From contig QXEO01001135.1 of assembly GCA_007115705.1 (NCBI GenBank), positions 248,001-312,000 on the forward strand: a DNA stretch of 64,000 bases. Direction: 5' to 3'. The position numbers and the translations under genes were made by a program. The notes below the pieces were generated by a model. That model saw only the letters and a program-made list of their open reading frames with translations, did no database searches and had not been told where the DNA came from. Below, piece by piece: positions 1 to 9,610 of the stretch; position 1 is the first letter of the stretch, and the number at the start of each line of letters is the position of its first letter. This stretch comes from Dactylis glomerata (Eukaryota > Streptophyta > Magnoliopsida > Poales > Poaceae).

Positions 1-471
1 ATCGCGATGTTGTAGAGGCTGGATCCGCCGAGAAATCCAGCAATTGATGGTATCAATTCCCTTGAGACCATCCTTGGATAACTTGGCGATCTGCCGTGCG
101 AGGAGCTTGACGTAGGGGGTGGCGGATTCATCATTGACGGGCTTCCAGGAGTCAAGGGGCTGCGCTGCTATGTTCTCGAAAGGAAGAAGGCCGTAGGCTT
201 GAGATGCCGCAGGCTGATCCGCCATATAGAACCACGATCCTCTCCACCCTATGGCGGAATCCAAAGGGGTGATGAAGGGATATTCTTTGGACCTCCGTGG
301 AAGAAAGCATATTGTTCCACAGGTTCGAAGAAACCCATCGTCCTCGTAGTTGGCCTGCATAAAGAAGTAAAGTTGGAACAGGTCTACCCTAGGACGAATT
401 CCGAGGAATCCTTCGCACAAGGCCGCGTAACCCGCCACAGACACGAAGCTGTTGGGAGCTATGTGGTGGAG
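1..471 (-). pseudogene. Transposase_28-type antisense ORF of Tat element X, downstream part
   Basis: Read on the minus strand from 471 down to 1, one frame stays open and continues the frame of the 8789-9216 piece across the inserted element A. It contains HHIAPNSFVSVAGYAALCEG near the break and RRIQPLQ near position 10, which fit the grass putative gypsy type transposon family (Pfam Transposase_28) as I know it. The ORF runs off the left edge. The function of this family is not established. In Tat-lineage Gypsy elements such ORFs have been described in antisense between pol and the 3' LTR, and the plus-strand 3' LTR at 25840-26364 supports that arrangement. The insertion of A splits the gene; the frame itself shows no stop in this piece. 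The family call is from motif recognition only. Confidence 0.62.
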
Positions 472-2016
472 TGATGTCTACGCACTTCTATTCTTGTAGA
501 CACTTGTTGGGCCTCCAAGTGCAGAGGTTTGTAGAACAGCAGCAAGTTTCCCTTAAGTGGATCACCCAAGGTTTATCGAACTCAGGGAGGTTAGAGGTCA
601 AAGGTATCCCTCTCAAGAAACCCTGCAATTACGATACAGAAAGTCTCTTGTGTCCCCAACACACCCAATACACTTGTCAGATGTATAGGTGCACTAGTTC
701 GGCGAAGAGATAGTGAAATACAAGCGGTAGTGATGATTATGAGTAGTAAATGTGATATGGAATAAGTATCACTGCAAGCAAACATGTAACAAAACAGCAA
801 GTAAACGGTGTGCAAAGCTTGGAAACAAGGCCTAGGGATCATACTTTCACTAGTGGACACACTCCCAACAATATAACATGATTGAACAAATAAACAACTT
901 CTCTCCACTATGGTACTCTGAATTACTCTCCTATTGAATAACACTAATCATTGTGTAGTGGCTACAGAAGCACCCCTTAAAGTTCATCAAGTACTTGACA
1001 AACACCACTCATAGAGATATCCAAATCAAAGCACAACTCAAGATAGATATTATTGCAACTTAGACCAAGTACTAACACGGTGCACACACTGTCAACATTA
1101 CACCACGAAAGGAGGAATAGATCACTTCAATACTATCATAGCGATAATTATTCTCATAATCCAAAAAATATCACAATCGTAGCCTAGACCAAGTACCACC
1201 ACGATGCACGCACTGTCACCGTTACACCATGGCAGGAGGAATAGATTACTTTAATAACATCACTAGAGTACACATAATATCTGAATAATAACATCTACTT
1301 GTTCAACATGATACAAAGCTCACGATCACATAAAGATCACATCATGGGAGAGAGAGGTGAACCACATAGCTACTGGTAGAGCCCTCAGCCCCGGGGATGA
1401 ACTACTCCCTCCTCATCATAGGAGACAGCAAGGTTGATGGAGATGGCGGTGAGGTCGATGGAGACGGCGGAGACGGCGATGGAGACCGATGGAGATGGCT
1501 CCGGGGGCACTTCCCCGTCCCGGCAGGGTGCCGGAACAGAGACTTCTGTCCCCCGAAATTCATCGGTGGCGGCGGCGGAACTACGGAACTCTTTCTGGAA
1601 AAATTGCCGACCCTTTTAGGGTTTTCCGTCCCGAGGCTTTATATAGGCGAAGGGGCGATGTCAGAGGGGGAGCCAGGCGCCCTCACATGGGGCTCGCGCG
1701 GCCAAGGGCCTGGCCGCGCCACCCCTGCGTGTGGAGCCCTGGTGGCCCCACTCCTTCTCTCCTTCGGATCTCTGGAAGCTTCCGGGAAAAATAAGACTTC
1801 AGGAACTTGTTTCGTCCAATTCCGAGAATATTTCCTGTGTATCACTTCTGAAACACAAAAACAGCAGAAAACAGGGAACTGGCACTGTGGCAACTCGTTA
1901 ATAGGTTAGTTCCGGAAAATGCATAAAAGTGCCACGAAGTGTAACGAAACACAAGGCAAATGGTGTAAAAACAAGCATGGAGCATCAAAAATTATAGATA
2001 CGTTGGAGACGTATCA
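472..2016 (-). repeat. Element A 3' LTR
   Basis: This 1,545-bp LTR starts TGATACGTCTCC and ends GTAGACATCA when read on the minus strand. A TATA-like box (TATATAAA) lies at 1638-1645 on that strand. An imperfect duplication of about 120 bp, containing the phrase ACCAAGTAC followed by a GATGCACGCACTGTCA-like stretch, occupies about 1060-1290. The 117-codon open frame at 591-944 recurs in the other LTR only because the LTRs are duplicates. Confidence 0.92.
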
Positions 2017-4590
2017 GCATCCCCAAGCTTAACTCCTGCTCATCCTCGAGTAGGTAAGTGATAACAAAAGAATAATTTTTGAGGTGACATGCACCTACAC
2101 AATCTTGATCATATATGTAAGCATTTGTGAGCTGGGATCATAAGAACTTAAAACATGGGCATGAAAGATATAATCTTGACAATAGAACTTAGCAACCATG
2201 TTGTAAACATGCAAATGAACACAAACAAAAGATCATGAAAATGAAACAATGAAAGTCAAACGTGTGTTCAAATCATAAGGAAAAACATACAAATGGTTTT
2301 TAGCTTGTCCTTCATGGAGAGCAAAACATAAATGCATAGGACACCTTCAAGTTTAAGAGGGCGACTAGATACAAATAATTTAAGAACAAGTGAAACCATA
2401 GTTATGAATCAATCAATGAAAACTTTAGGACAATGCACATTATACTCAGAATGACAACTATGCACTCTTAATGGTGCATAAAGGTAGAAGGTGGAGACTC
2501 AACATAAAAGTAAAACAAAGGCCCTTCGCAGAGGGAAGCAGTGATTAAACATGTGCTAGAGCTTTTCATTTGTAAAACAGAGAGATAAAAATTGGTTTTG
2601 ATAGGTGGTTGTCTTTGTCAACGACTGGCAATGGGGTTCCTACTATCTTCCATACAAAAATGAAGCAAGTTTTTGAGAGAGAGATTGGCACTTTTGTGCT
2701 CTTTTATAAAGCTAGGCACTCCTCCCCACCTTTTTTCCTTTCACAAACCATGGCTAACCGATTCCATCGGGTGCCCACCAACATTCACATTCCATGGAGG
2801 AGTGCCTTTTTTCTTTCTTTTTTTCTCTTTTTTTTTCTTTTTGGAATAAGCAATATGGAAGATAGCAAATCCGACCACTACGTCCCCATGAGCTAAAAAC
2901 AGTGTCACAAAATGAGAAGTATTTTGAAGGTTTTTTTTGAAAGGTAGCACATGAAAATTTACTTGGAATGGCTTGCAAATACCATGCATAGGAATTTATA
3001 GTGGACACAATGGCAAACTTGGTTTTTGGGAGTCGGATGCACGAGTAGAGCTCATACTCAGTACAAAATGAGGGCTAGCAAAAGACTGGGAGCGACCAAC
3101 TAAGAGAGCAATAACGGCCATAATCATGCAAAGCGACAAAGCAACATTAAAAGAAGCATAAGATGGCATCAAAAGTCAAAAACTAAATGATCATAGAGGC
3201 TATTGGCGACTTTGTATGAGTCTAACATGTGTGAGCATGCGCCAAGTCAACCCAAATAAAGCATCAAGGAGAAAACCAAAATAATGCTTCCAAATAATTA
3301 AAACAACGCATGATTTTTTCAAAGGCTCATTAAGCAATCTGAGTTATTTGAGACAATTCATGCTACAGCAAAACAACTAAGCATACTATCAAAAAGACAT
3401 CAAGCACGACATGCAAAAGCCTAGGCCGCAGTCTACACAAGCTCCTTTTTGTACCACTTTTTTGCATAAAGCTTTTTCTCTTTTCCAACACCATTCAAAC
3501 CTTTTTGTGGAAAACCAACATGGTCCAGAGGCAAAAATACACCTCGATAAATAAATATAAGAAGATCTGAACGCAAATCAAGGCGAAAACAAAAACCAAA
3601 AGCAGTAGCAGAAAAAGAAGAACACTCGGTTTTTGATAAGAGTGAAAACTAGAGCGTTCTTGGCAAATGAAAAGCAAGGCAACTTCTCCAAAAGAAATAT
3701 GATGTGATCTAACAATTTATTGCAGCAAACAAAACAAAACTAATAATGAAAACTAAAACAACTGACGCTCTAAGAAAAACACATAGTGCATGAAGCAATA
3801 AAAATATAGTGTCTTGAAAGGTGACCTGATTTTTGCCGATGAAGAAGGGGTGCCTCGGGGGCATCCCCAAGCTTTGACGCTTGTACTTCTTGGATATTTC
3901 TTGGGGTGATGCATGGGCATCCCCAAGCTTGAGCTTTTGTCCATTCTTCAACTCATCTCCTCATTTTCCAATCCCTACACTTGAAAACTTCCTTCATACA
4001 AAACTAAACACAAATCTATTAGCAACATTAGTGTAAGCATAACACTGAATCAACCCTTTTTGCTTCAGGTTTCAACCCAAAACCACCACATATAAAGTAT
4101 ATACTACTGTAGCAACTTCCCCAAAAGTTCTGTGATCAAAAGAACTCAAAAAGAAAGCGATAAAGCGGCAAACACAAATATTGGCAGAAATCTGTCAAAA
4201 CAGAACAGCTTACAAAGGTCGAATTTTTGAGGGGTTTTCTGTTGCTCAAATCAAAAAGTGTTCAACTAATTAAAGTTTGGATATAACCTGGGGCATATGC
4301 ACAAGAAATAGCAGTTCCAAAAGATATACAGAGAATTCTTACGAATTTTTACGGTGCAGCACCAAAAACAGTTTCAGGACAGCAACATTCCCAAATCTTT
4401 ACCTCACTCGAATTAGAGGCTTCTCTTGGCAGAAAAACGAAATAAACAGGATAAGGAGCGGTTATTACAGTTGTAATAACTTCCAAGACTCAAATAAAAG
4501 AAAAAGTACTGAAAATAAAATATTGGGTTATCTCCCAAGAGTGCTTTTCTTTAACGCCTTTGAGCTAGGCGCAGTAATTTGCAAAGATGC
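2017..4590 (-). other. Element A 3' non-coding interior with polypurine tract
   Basis: About 2.6 kb between the gag stop and the 3' LTR carries no ORF I can support. The polypurine tract is at about 2017-2031 (minus strand). The same block, AAGCTTGGGGATGC, recurs at about 3860-3875 and 3918-3933, so there are three PPT-like copies. A T-rich and pyrimidine-rich run lies at about 2805-2845. An Athila env-like gene would be expected here in a full element; none is recognisable. Confidence 0.6.
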
Positions 4591-7104
4591 TCATGTGGGC
4601 GCCATATAAGAGCTTGAGGAAAATGCGCCATATAGGAACTTAAAGCAATAGAGAGCATCAAAAAGCAAGTATGGAACACATTTAAATCTAAACCACTTCC
4701 TATGAAAAATATTCTTGTAAAGAGACAAGTCATGAAAGCGCAAAGCAAAAAGCATAGGAAGGCAAAACAAGTACAACTTCAAGAATTGCAACATAAAGAG
4801 GGGAAACTCAATATTGTTGAGATCCATCAAACCATGTTTCCCTCTCTCATAATAACTTTCAGTAGCATCATGAATAGAACTAACAATATAACTATCACAT
4901 AAAGCATCCCTATCATGAGCCACATGCATAAAAGAATTAATACTCCCCACATGAACAATAGTAGTAGGAGCAGATTCAACAGAGAAATTATTCTCATCAC
5001 CATAATCATCAAAGACAGGAGGCATATTGTAATCATAACTATTTTTCTCCTCAAAAGTAGGTGAATTGAAAACATTATAATCATCATCATAAACTAGAGG
5101 CTTAGTATCATCACAAGATAGAGAACTACTATGTCGCAAAGCATATTCATCAAACATATCATCATAAGAAGGAACATGGATAGCACTAATGGTACAGCAA
5201 TTATTAACCTTAGAATTGGTACCAAAAAGATTTTCAATATCAAAAGTAGAGTGCTTTTCCCAATCATGATCACTAAAATAAGTAATAGGCATAGGAACAT
5301 CATCCCAATCAGAATTATCATAATCTATAGCAGGATCATAACGCTTAGGGGAAGATACAGTGTCCTCTCGCCTCTTACTCCTCTTCTTCTTCTTCTTCAT
5401 ACTCTTCTTACTCTCTCCTTTAGGAGGGAGAGACTTGAAGGGCATCTTCTCCACATATTCTTTAGGAGGGAAAGGCATCTTCTCCACATAATCTGGCTTG
5501 CTGACAGAAATAACAGAAAAAACTTTGGAGGATTCCTCCTCTCTATTAATAAGATCGAAACATCTATTAGTCCTATCATAGCTTGGCAAAACATCATGTT
5601 TAATAAGATCTTGTAAGTAAGTATTTGCGAGGCAATCTTTAGCACAATAGAGATGACAAACACGAAGGGTGCTATTAAGATCAACATCATTCATGTCTAC
5701 CAAAGCAATCTTTCTAGATATCTCTTCAGAATTCAAAAACAAAGTAAGCTCATCATACTGATTGAAAGTAATCTTATCATCACAATACAAATCTGTGGTA
5801 CTCATTCGATTAATTGGGCATTGAAAATTAAAGTGCCCCTTTCCACCGCAAAATTCACAAAGAAAAGGATAAAGCTCACAAACCCATTCATCAAGCACAT
5901 CTAGATCCTTGAGCCACATGCTGGTTTCTTCATTTGCGTGGGTGATGCAATAATCTTCCTTGTTGTAACTCTGTTCACAAGGTCTATGTATTCCACAAAA
6001 ATTAACATGCTTATAAGAAATAGTACTTTTAGAAGTTTGAGCATGTTTATTGCAATCATCAATAACAATATCACTTTCTATGCAAGTGTCCTTAAAAGGT
6101 TCATGATACACGTCCCCATTTCCTTTAGGAACATTCATATGGGAAGAAAAGGCTTTAAAGCAATCAACCATAATTTGAGGATCAAGACCATATTTAGCAC
6201 TAAGCTCTTGAAAATTAGCAGTTTCAGTGAAAGACTTAATGCAATCAAACTCGTAATTCATACCTGATCCTTTACCTTTGTCGCTATCCCAACCTTCAAT
6301 ATTATTTTGAATTGTCTCAAGCAGACCCCACTTGGTGTCGACATCCTTTCTTGTGAAAGACCCATCAAAGCATGCATCTAGATAGTCCTTGTAATTTCCT
6401 GAAAGCCTTGCATAAAAATTATTAATAACAATATTACGGGGAAGATCATGAATAGGACATTTATGCATTAGTAACTTCAATCTTCCCCACGCTTGGGCAA
6501 TGCTTTCTCCCTCATGAGGCCAAAAGTTATATATCCGATTACGATCTTTATGAATTTCACTTGGAGGATAAAACTTGGAATAAAAGAGAGACACAATTTC
6601 CTCCCATGCAATAGATGGACCATCTTCAAGCAGCCGATACCATTCCTCAGCTCTGCCTTTCAGTGACAAAGAGAATAGCTTCTTCTTAACTTGGTTCATT
6701 GAAATACCTGCACACTGGAACAACTCGCATAATTCATGTATAAAAAGCAAATGATCACCACGATGGACAGTTCCATCTCCTAAATAGCAGTTATTCTTAA
6801 CATGATCAACAATTTTCATAGGTATTTTAAAAGGATGAGGAGCACAAGCATCATTAGAAACATCACATATGGGAGATAAAATATTATCAGAACAAACCTT
6901 CTCCACTAAAGCTGGGGGACTAAAAATATCATACTTAACAAAACCAGCTTCCCCAAGCTTAGACTTTTCTAAAACAGTGTTCAAAGCATTCATACTAACA
7001 AAACTATTAGCATGCGAATTAAGCTCCAAAGGTTTTTCAATTTTCTCTTCAAACACTTCATATCTAAACTCAGGAAAAAGACTAAAGAACTCATTGTTTT
7101 CCAT
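4591..7104 (-). CDS. gag: Athila-type gag-like protein, intact 837 codons
   Basis: An uninterrupted reading frame starts at ATG 7104, about 110 nt after the primer-binding site, and ends at 4591. Residues about 115-250 look like a retrotransposon gag capsid region (AEEWYRLLEDGPSIAWEE, then NIVINNFYARLSGNYKDYL). Residues 416-429 form a canonical zinc knuckle CEFCGGKGHFNFQC (C-X2-C-X4-H-X4-C). Residues 538-562 hold a short internal duplication (DYVEKMPF and EYVEKMPF), followed by a lysine/arginine tract at 565-580 that could be a nuclear or nucleic-acid-binding signal, then an acidic Asp-rich stretch to about 700. Residues 767-790 are strongly hydrophobic and could span a membrane, which is unusual for gag. 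It presumably packages RNA; enzymes would have to come from relatives. An open frame of this length in a non-autonomous copy suggests selection until recently, an inference. Confidence 0.82.
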   Translation of the reverse strand: MENNEFFSLFPEFRYEVFEEKIEKPLELNSHANSFVSMNALNTVLEKSKLGEAGFVKYDIFSPPALVEKVCSDNILSPICDVSNDACAPHPFKIPMKIVDHVKNNCYLGDGTVHRGDHLLFIHELCELFQCAGISMNQVKKKLFSLSLKGRAEEWYRLLEDGPSIAWEEIVSLFYSKFYPPSEIHKDRNRIYNFWPHEGESIAQAWGRLKLLMHKCPIHDLPRNIVINNFYARLSGNYKDYLDACFDGSFTRKDVDTKWGLLETIQNNIEGWDSDKGKGSGMNYEFDCIKSFTETANFQELSAKYGLDPQIMVDCFKAFSSHMNVPKGNGDVYHEPFKDTCIESDIVIDDCNKHAQTSKSTISYKHVNFCGIHRPCEQSYNKEDYCITHANEETSMWLKDLDVLDEWVCELYPFLCEFCGGKGHFNFQCPINRMSTTDLYCDDKITFNQYDELTLFLNSEEISRKIALVDMNDVDLNSTLRVCHLYCAKDCLANTYLQDLIKHDVLPSYDRTNRCFDLINREEESSKVFSVISVSKPDYVEKMPFPPKEYVEKMPFKSLPPKGESKKSMKKKKKRSKRREDTVSSPKRYDPAIDYDNSDWDDVPMPITYFSDHDWEKHSTFDIENLFGTNSKVNNCCTISAIHVPSYDDMFDEYALRHSSSLSCDDTKPLVYDDDYNVFNSPTFEEKNSYDYNMPPVFDDYGDENNFSVESAPTTIVHVGSINSFMHVAHDRDALCDSYIVSSIHDATESYYERGKHGLMDLNNIEFPLFMLQFLKLYLFCLPMLFALRFHDLSLYKNIFHRKWFRFKCVPYLLFDALYCFKFLYGAFSSSSYMAPT

Positions 7105-7215
7105 TAAGCCTAACTAGTGAAAATAAAAACAAGAAACAAAAAGATGTAATTGCAGAATCTAAATGAAATAACTCCGAGCACTCACACAGGAGGATGCGAG
7201 TACCTTTTACCTTAC

Positions 7216-7234
7216 CTCCCCGGCAATGGCGCCA
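7216..7234 (-). other. Element A primer-binding site (tRNA-Asp type)
   Basis: On the minus strand this reads TGGCGCCATTGCCGGGGAG, complementary to a plant tRNA-Asp 3' end (one mismatch to the usual TGGCGCCGTTGCCGGGGA). It lies 10 nt inside the 5' LTR. Athila-group elements commonly use this primer. Confidence 0.85.
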
Positions 7235-7244
7235 GAAAAGAGCT

Positions 7245-8788
7245 TGATGTCTACGCACTTCTATTCTTGTAGACACTTGTTGGGCCTCCAAGTGCAGAGG
7301 TTTGTAGAACAGCAGCAAGTTTCCCTTAAGTGGATCACCCAAGGTTTATCGAACTCAGGGAGGTTAGAGGTCAAAGGTATCCCTCTCAAGCAACCCTGCA
7401 ATTACGATACAGAAAGTCTCTTGTGTCCCCAACACACCCAATACACTTGTCAGATGTATAGGTGCACTAGTTCGGCGAAGAGATAGTGAAATACAAGCGG
7501 TAGTGATGATTATGAGTAGTAAATGTGATATGGAATAAGTATCGCTGCAAGCAAACATGTAACAAAACAGCAAGTAAACGGTGTGCAAAGCTTGGAAACA
7601 AGGCCTAGGGATCATACTTTCACTAGTGGACACACTCCCAACAATATAACATGATTGAACAAATAAACAACTTCTCTCCACTATGGTACTCTGAATTACT
7701 CTCCTATTGAATAACACTAATCATTATGTAGTGGCTACAGAAGCACCCCTTAAAGTTCATCAAGTACTTGACAAACACCACTCATAGAGATATCCAAATC
7801 AAAGCACAACTCAAGATAGATATTATTGCAACTTAGACCAAGTACTAACACGGTGCACACACTGTCAACATTACACCATGAAAGGAGGAATAGATCACTT
7901 CAATACTATCATAGCGATAATTATTCTCATAATCCATAAAAGATCACAATCGTAGCCTAGACCAAGTACCACCACGATGCACGCACTGTCACCGTTACAC
8001 CATGGCAGGAGGAATAGATTACTTTAATAACATCACTAGAGTACACATAATATCTGAATAATAACATCTACTTGTTCAACATGATACAAAGCTCACGATC
8101 ACATAAAGATCACATCATGGGAGAGAGAGGTGAACCACATAGCTACCGGTAGAGCCCTCAGCCTCGGGGATGAACTACTCCCTCCTCATCATAGGAGACA
8201 GCAAGGTTGATGGAGATGGCGGTGAGGTCGATGGAGACGGCGGAGACGGCGATGGAGACTGATGGAGATGGCTTCGGGGGCACTTCCCTGTCCCGGCAGG
8301 GTGCCGGAACAGAGACTTCTGTCCCCCAAAATTCATCAGTGGCGGCGGCGGAACTGCGGAACTCTTTCTGGAAAATTGCCGACCCTTTTAGGGTTTTCCG
8401 TCCCAAGGCTTTATATAGGCGAAGGGGTGATGTCAGAGGGGGAGCCAGGCGCCCTCACACGGGGCTCGCGCGGCCAGGGGCCTAGCCGCGCCACCCCTGC
8501 GTGTGGGGCCCTGGTGGCCCCACTCCTTCTCTCCTTCGGATCTCTGGAAGCTTCCGGGAAAAATAAGACTTCAGGAACTTGTTTCATCCAATTCCGAGAA
8601 TATTTCCTATGTATCACTTCTGAAACACAAAAATAGCAGGAAACAGGGAACTGGCACTGTGGCAACTCGTTAATAGGTTAGTTCCGGAAAATGCATAAAA
8701 GTGCCACGAAGTGTAACGAAACACAAGGCAAATGGTGTAAAAACAAACATGGAGCATCAAAAATTATAGATATGTTGGAGACGTATCA
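7245..8788 (-). repeat. Element A 5' LTR with TATA box
   Basis: This 1,544-bp direct copy of the 472-2016 LTR is 5' in element orientation. A TATA-like box lies at 8410-8417 on the minus strand and should drive the element transcript. Relative to the 3' LTR it shows one single-base indel and scattered transitions. Confidence 0.92.
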
Positions 8789-9216
8789 TTGAGACCCATC
8801 TCCACGTGAGATTTGAGCATCACAATCTTGGTGGAGTTTGGGGCCGACACCAAGGCTTTGTGGTCAGTCCGCCAATGGGACTCTGCTTGAGGGGCCGCGG
8901 TGCCCTCATTTTCTAGAGCTTGGACGTGAGTGTCTTTGACATGGCATTTTACCCAGTACCCGTGAAGGTTCCTGGGAATCTGCTCTTCCTCAGCTTGAAC
9001 TTCGTCGTCCTGCTCTTCTTCCTCGGCTCCGCCATCAATTTCTTCTTCTGCGGCCTCCTCTGTGGTCTGTCCCGCTATTTCCTCCTCCGCTTCGGACGTG
9101 ATATCCTCCGGATAAGAATCCGCCATTGGAGGATTTGAGGTGTGAGCAGATTGTTGCAAAGGAGAATCTTCCTCCTCAACATCAGAAGGATGGCGAGAAG
9201 GAGATCCAGAGTTCAT
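8789..9216 (-). pseudogene. Transposase_28-type antisense ORF of element X, N-terminal part
   Basis: The start ATG at 9216 opens an acidic protein: Ser/Pro-rich residues, then long Glu-rich stretches, then NSTKIVMLKSHVEMGL at the break point with A. The reading frame passes across the element A insertion into 471-1 without a shift. An open frame extends upstream of this ATG to 9693, but the TATA box at 9417-9424 and a leader of about 190 nt favour the 9216 start. The Glu-rich N-terminus is a low-complexity region of unknown role. The protein is broken only by A (and by the window edge). Confidence 0.62.
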
Positions 9217-9610
9217 GGTGGTAGTGGATGGAGATTGGTTCCCGCTACAAAATGTGCTTTGCGCTCGGATGAGCTGCTCCGGCGGAAAAGTGATCGGCGG
9301 TGAAGAATTTCGGGCGGTGGCTCGTCGGAGATCGCGGAGCTCTCGTGGTGGTGTTGAGAAGAGAGAATGCACAGGGGAGAATGAGGTGTGAAATGGCTGG
9401 GGGTGAGCGGCCAGGGTATATATAGGCCCCAAGCCTCGAGATTCGAGCCCGCCATCAGCATCGTTCATCCTAATCGCGAAAACCCTAGATCGGCTACATG
9501 TGTCCAAGGGTAAAACAGTAACTATTATTAACAGTACGTATACTGTGAATCTTGCCCTAAAAGGAACTATGTGCCAAAAGTTACGGCAGATTTTATGGTA
9601 TGATCCAACG
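9217..9610 (-). promoter_or_regulatory. Candidate promoter and leader of the antisense ORF of element X
   Basis: On the minus strand a TATA box (TATATATA, 9417-9424) sits about 200 nt upstream of the 9216 ATG, followed by a C-rich leader typical of grass 5' UTRs. The segment is not part of either LTR of X that I can see, so the antisense ORF appears to have its own internal promoter. Element B is inserted at 9611, about 187 nt upstream of this TATA box. Confidence 0.5.

Larger units (their letters stand above)
472..8788 (-). mobile_element. Element A: Athila-like Gypsy LTR retrotransposon, gag only, minus orientation
   Basis: Two direct LTRs (472-2016 and 7245-8788) flank a 5.2 kb interior. 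The primer-binding site lies beside the right LTR and the polypurine tract AAGCTTGGGGATGC beside the left LTR, which fixes minus orientation. The flanking 5-mers are TGGAG (467-471) and TTGAG (8789-8793), a target duplication with one mismatch. The only long ORF is gag-like; no protease, reverse transcriptase, RNase H or integrase is visible, so this copy is non-autonomous. By eye the LTRs differ at roughly 28 sites, mostly C/T or G/A, about 1.8 percent. With the commonly used grass rate of 1.3e-8 per site per year this suggests well under one million years. Confidence 0.92.

Noticed and set aside
591..944. 117-codon minus-strand ORF, also at 7364-7717
   Set aside because: Both copies lie in the LTRs of element A; they are the same by duplication and have no domain or coding pattern.
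2741..3008. Lys-rich ORFs over the T-rich tract
   Set aside because: Products of a low-complexity run, no coding signal.
7216..7234. tRNA-like sequences at the primer sites taken as tRNA genes
   Set aside because: Only the 12 to 19 nt complementary to a tRNA 3' end are present; no cloverleaf around them.
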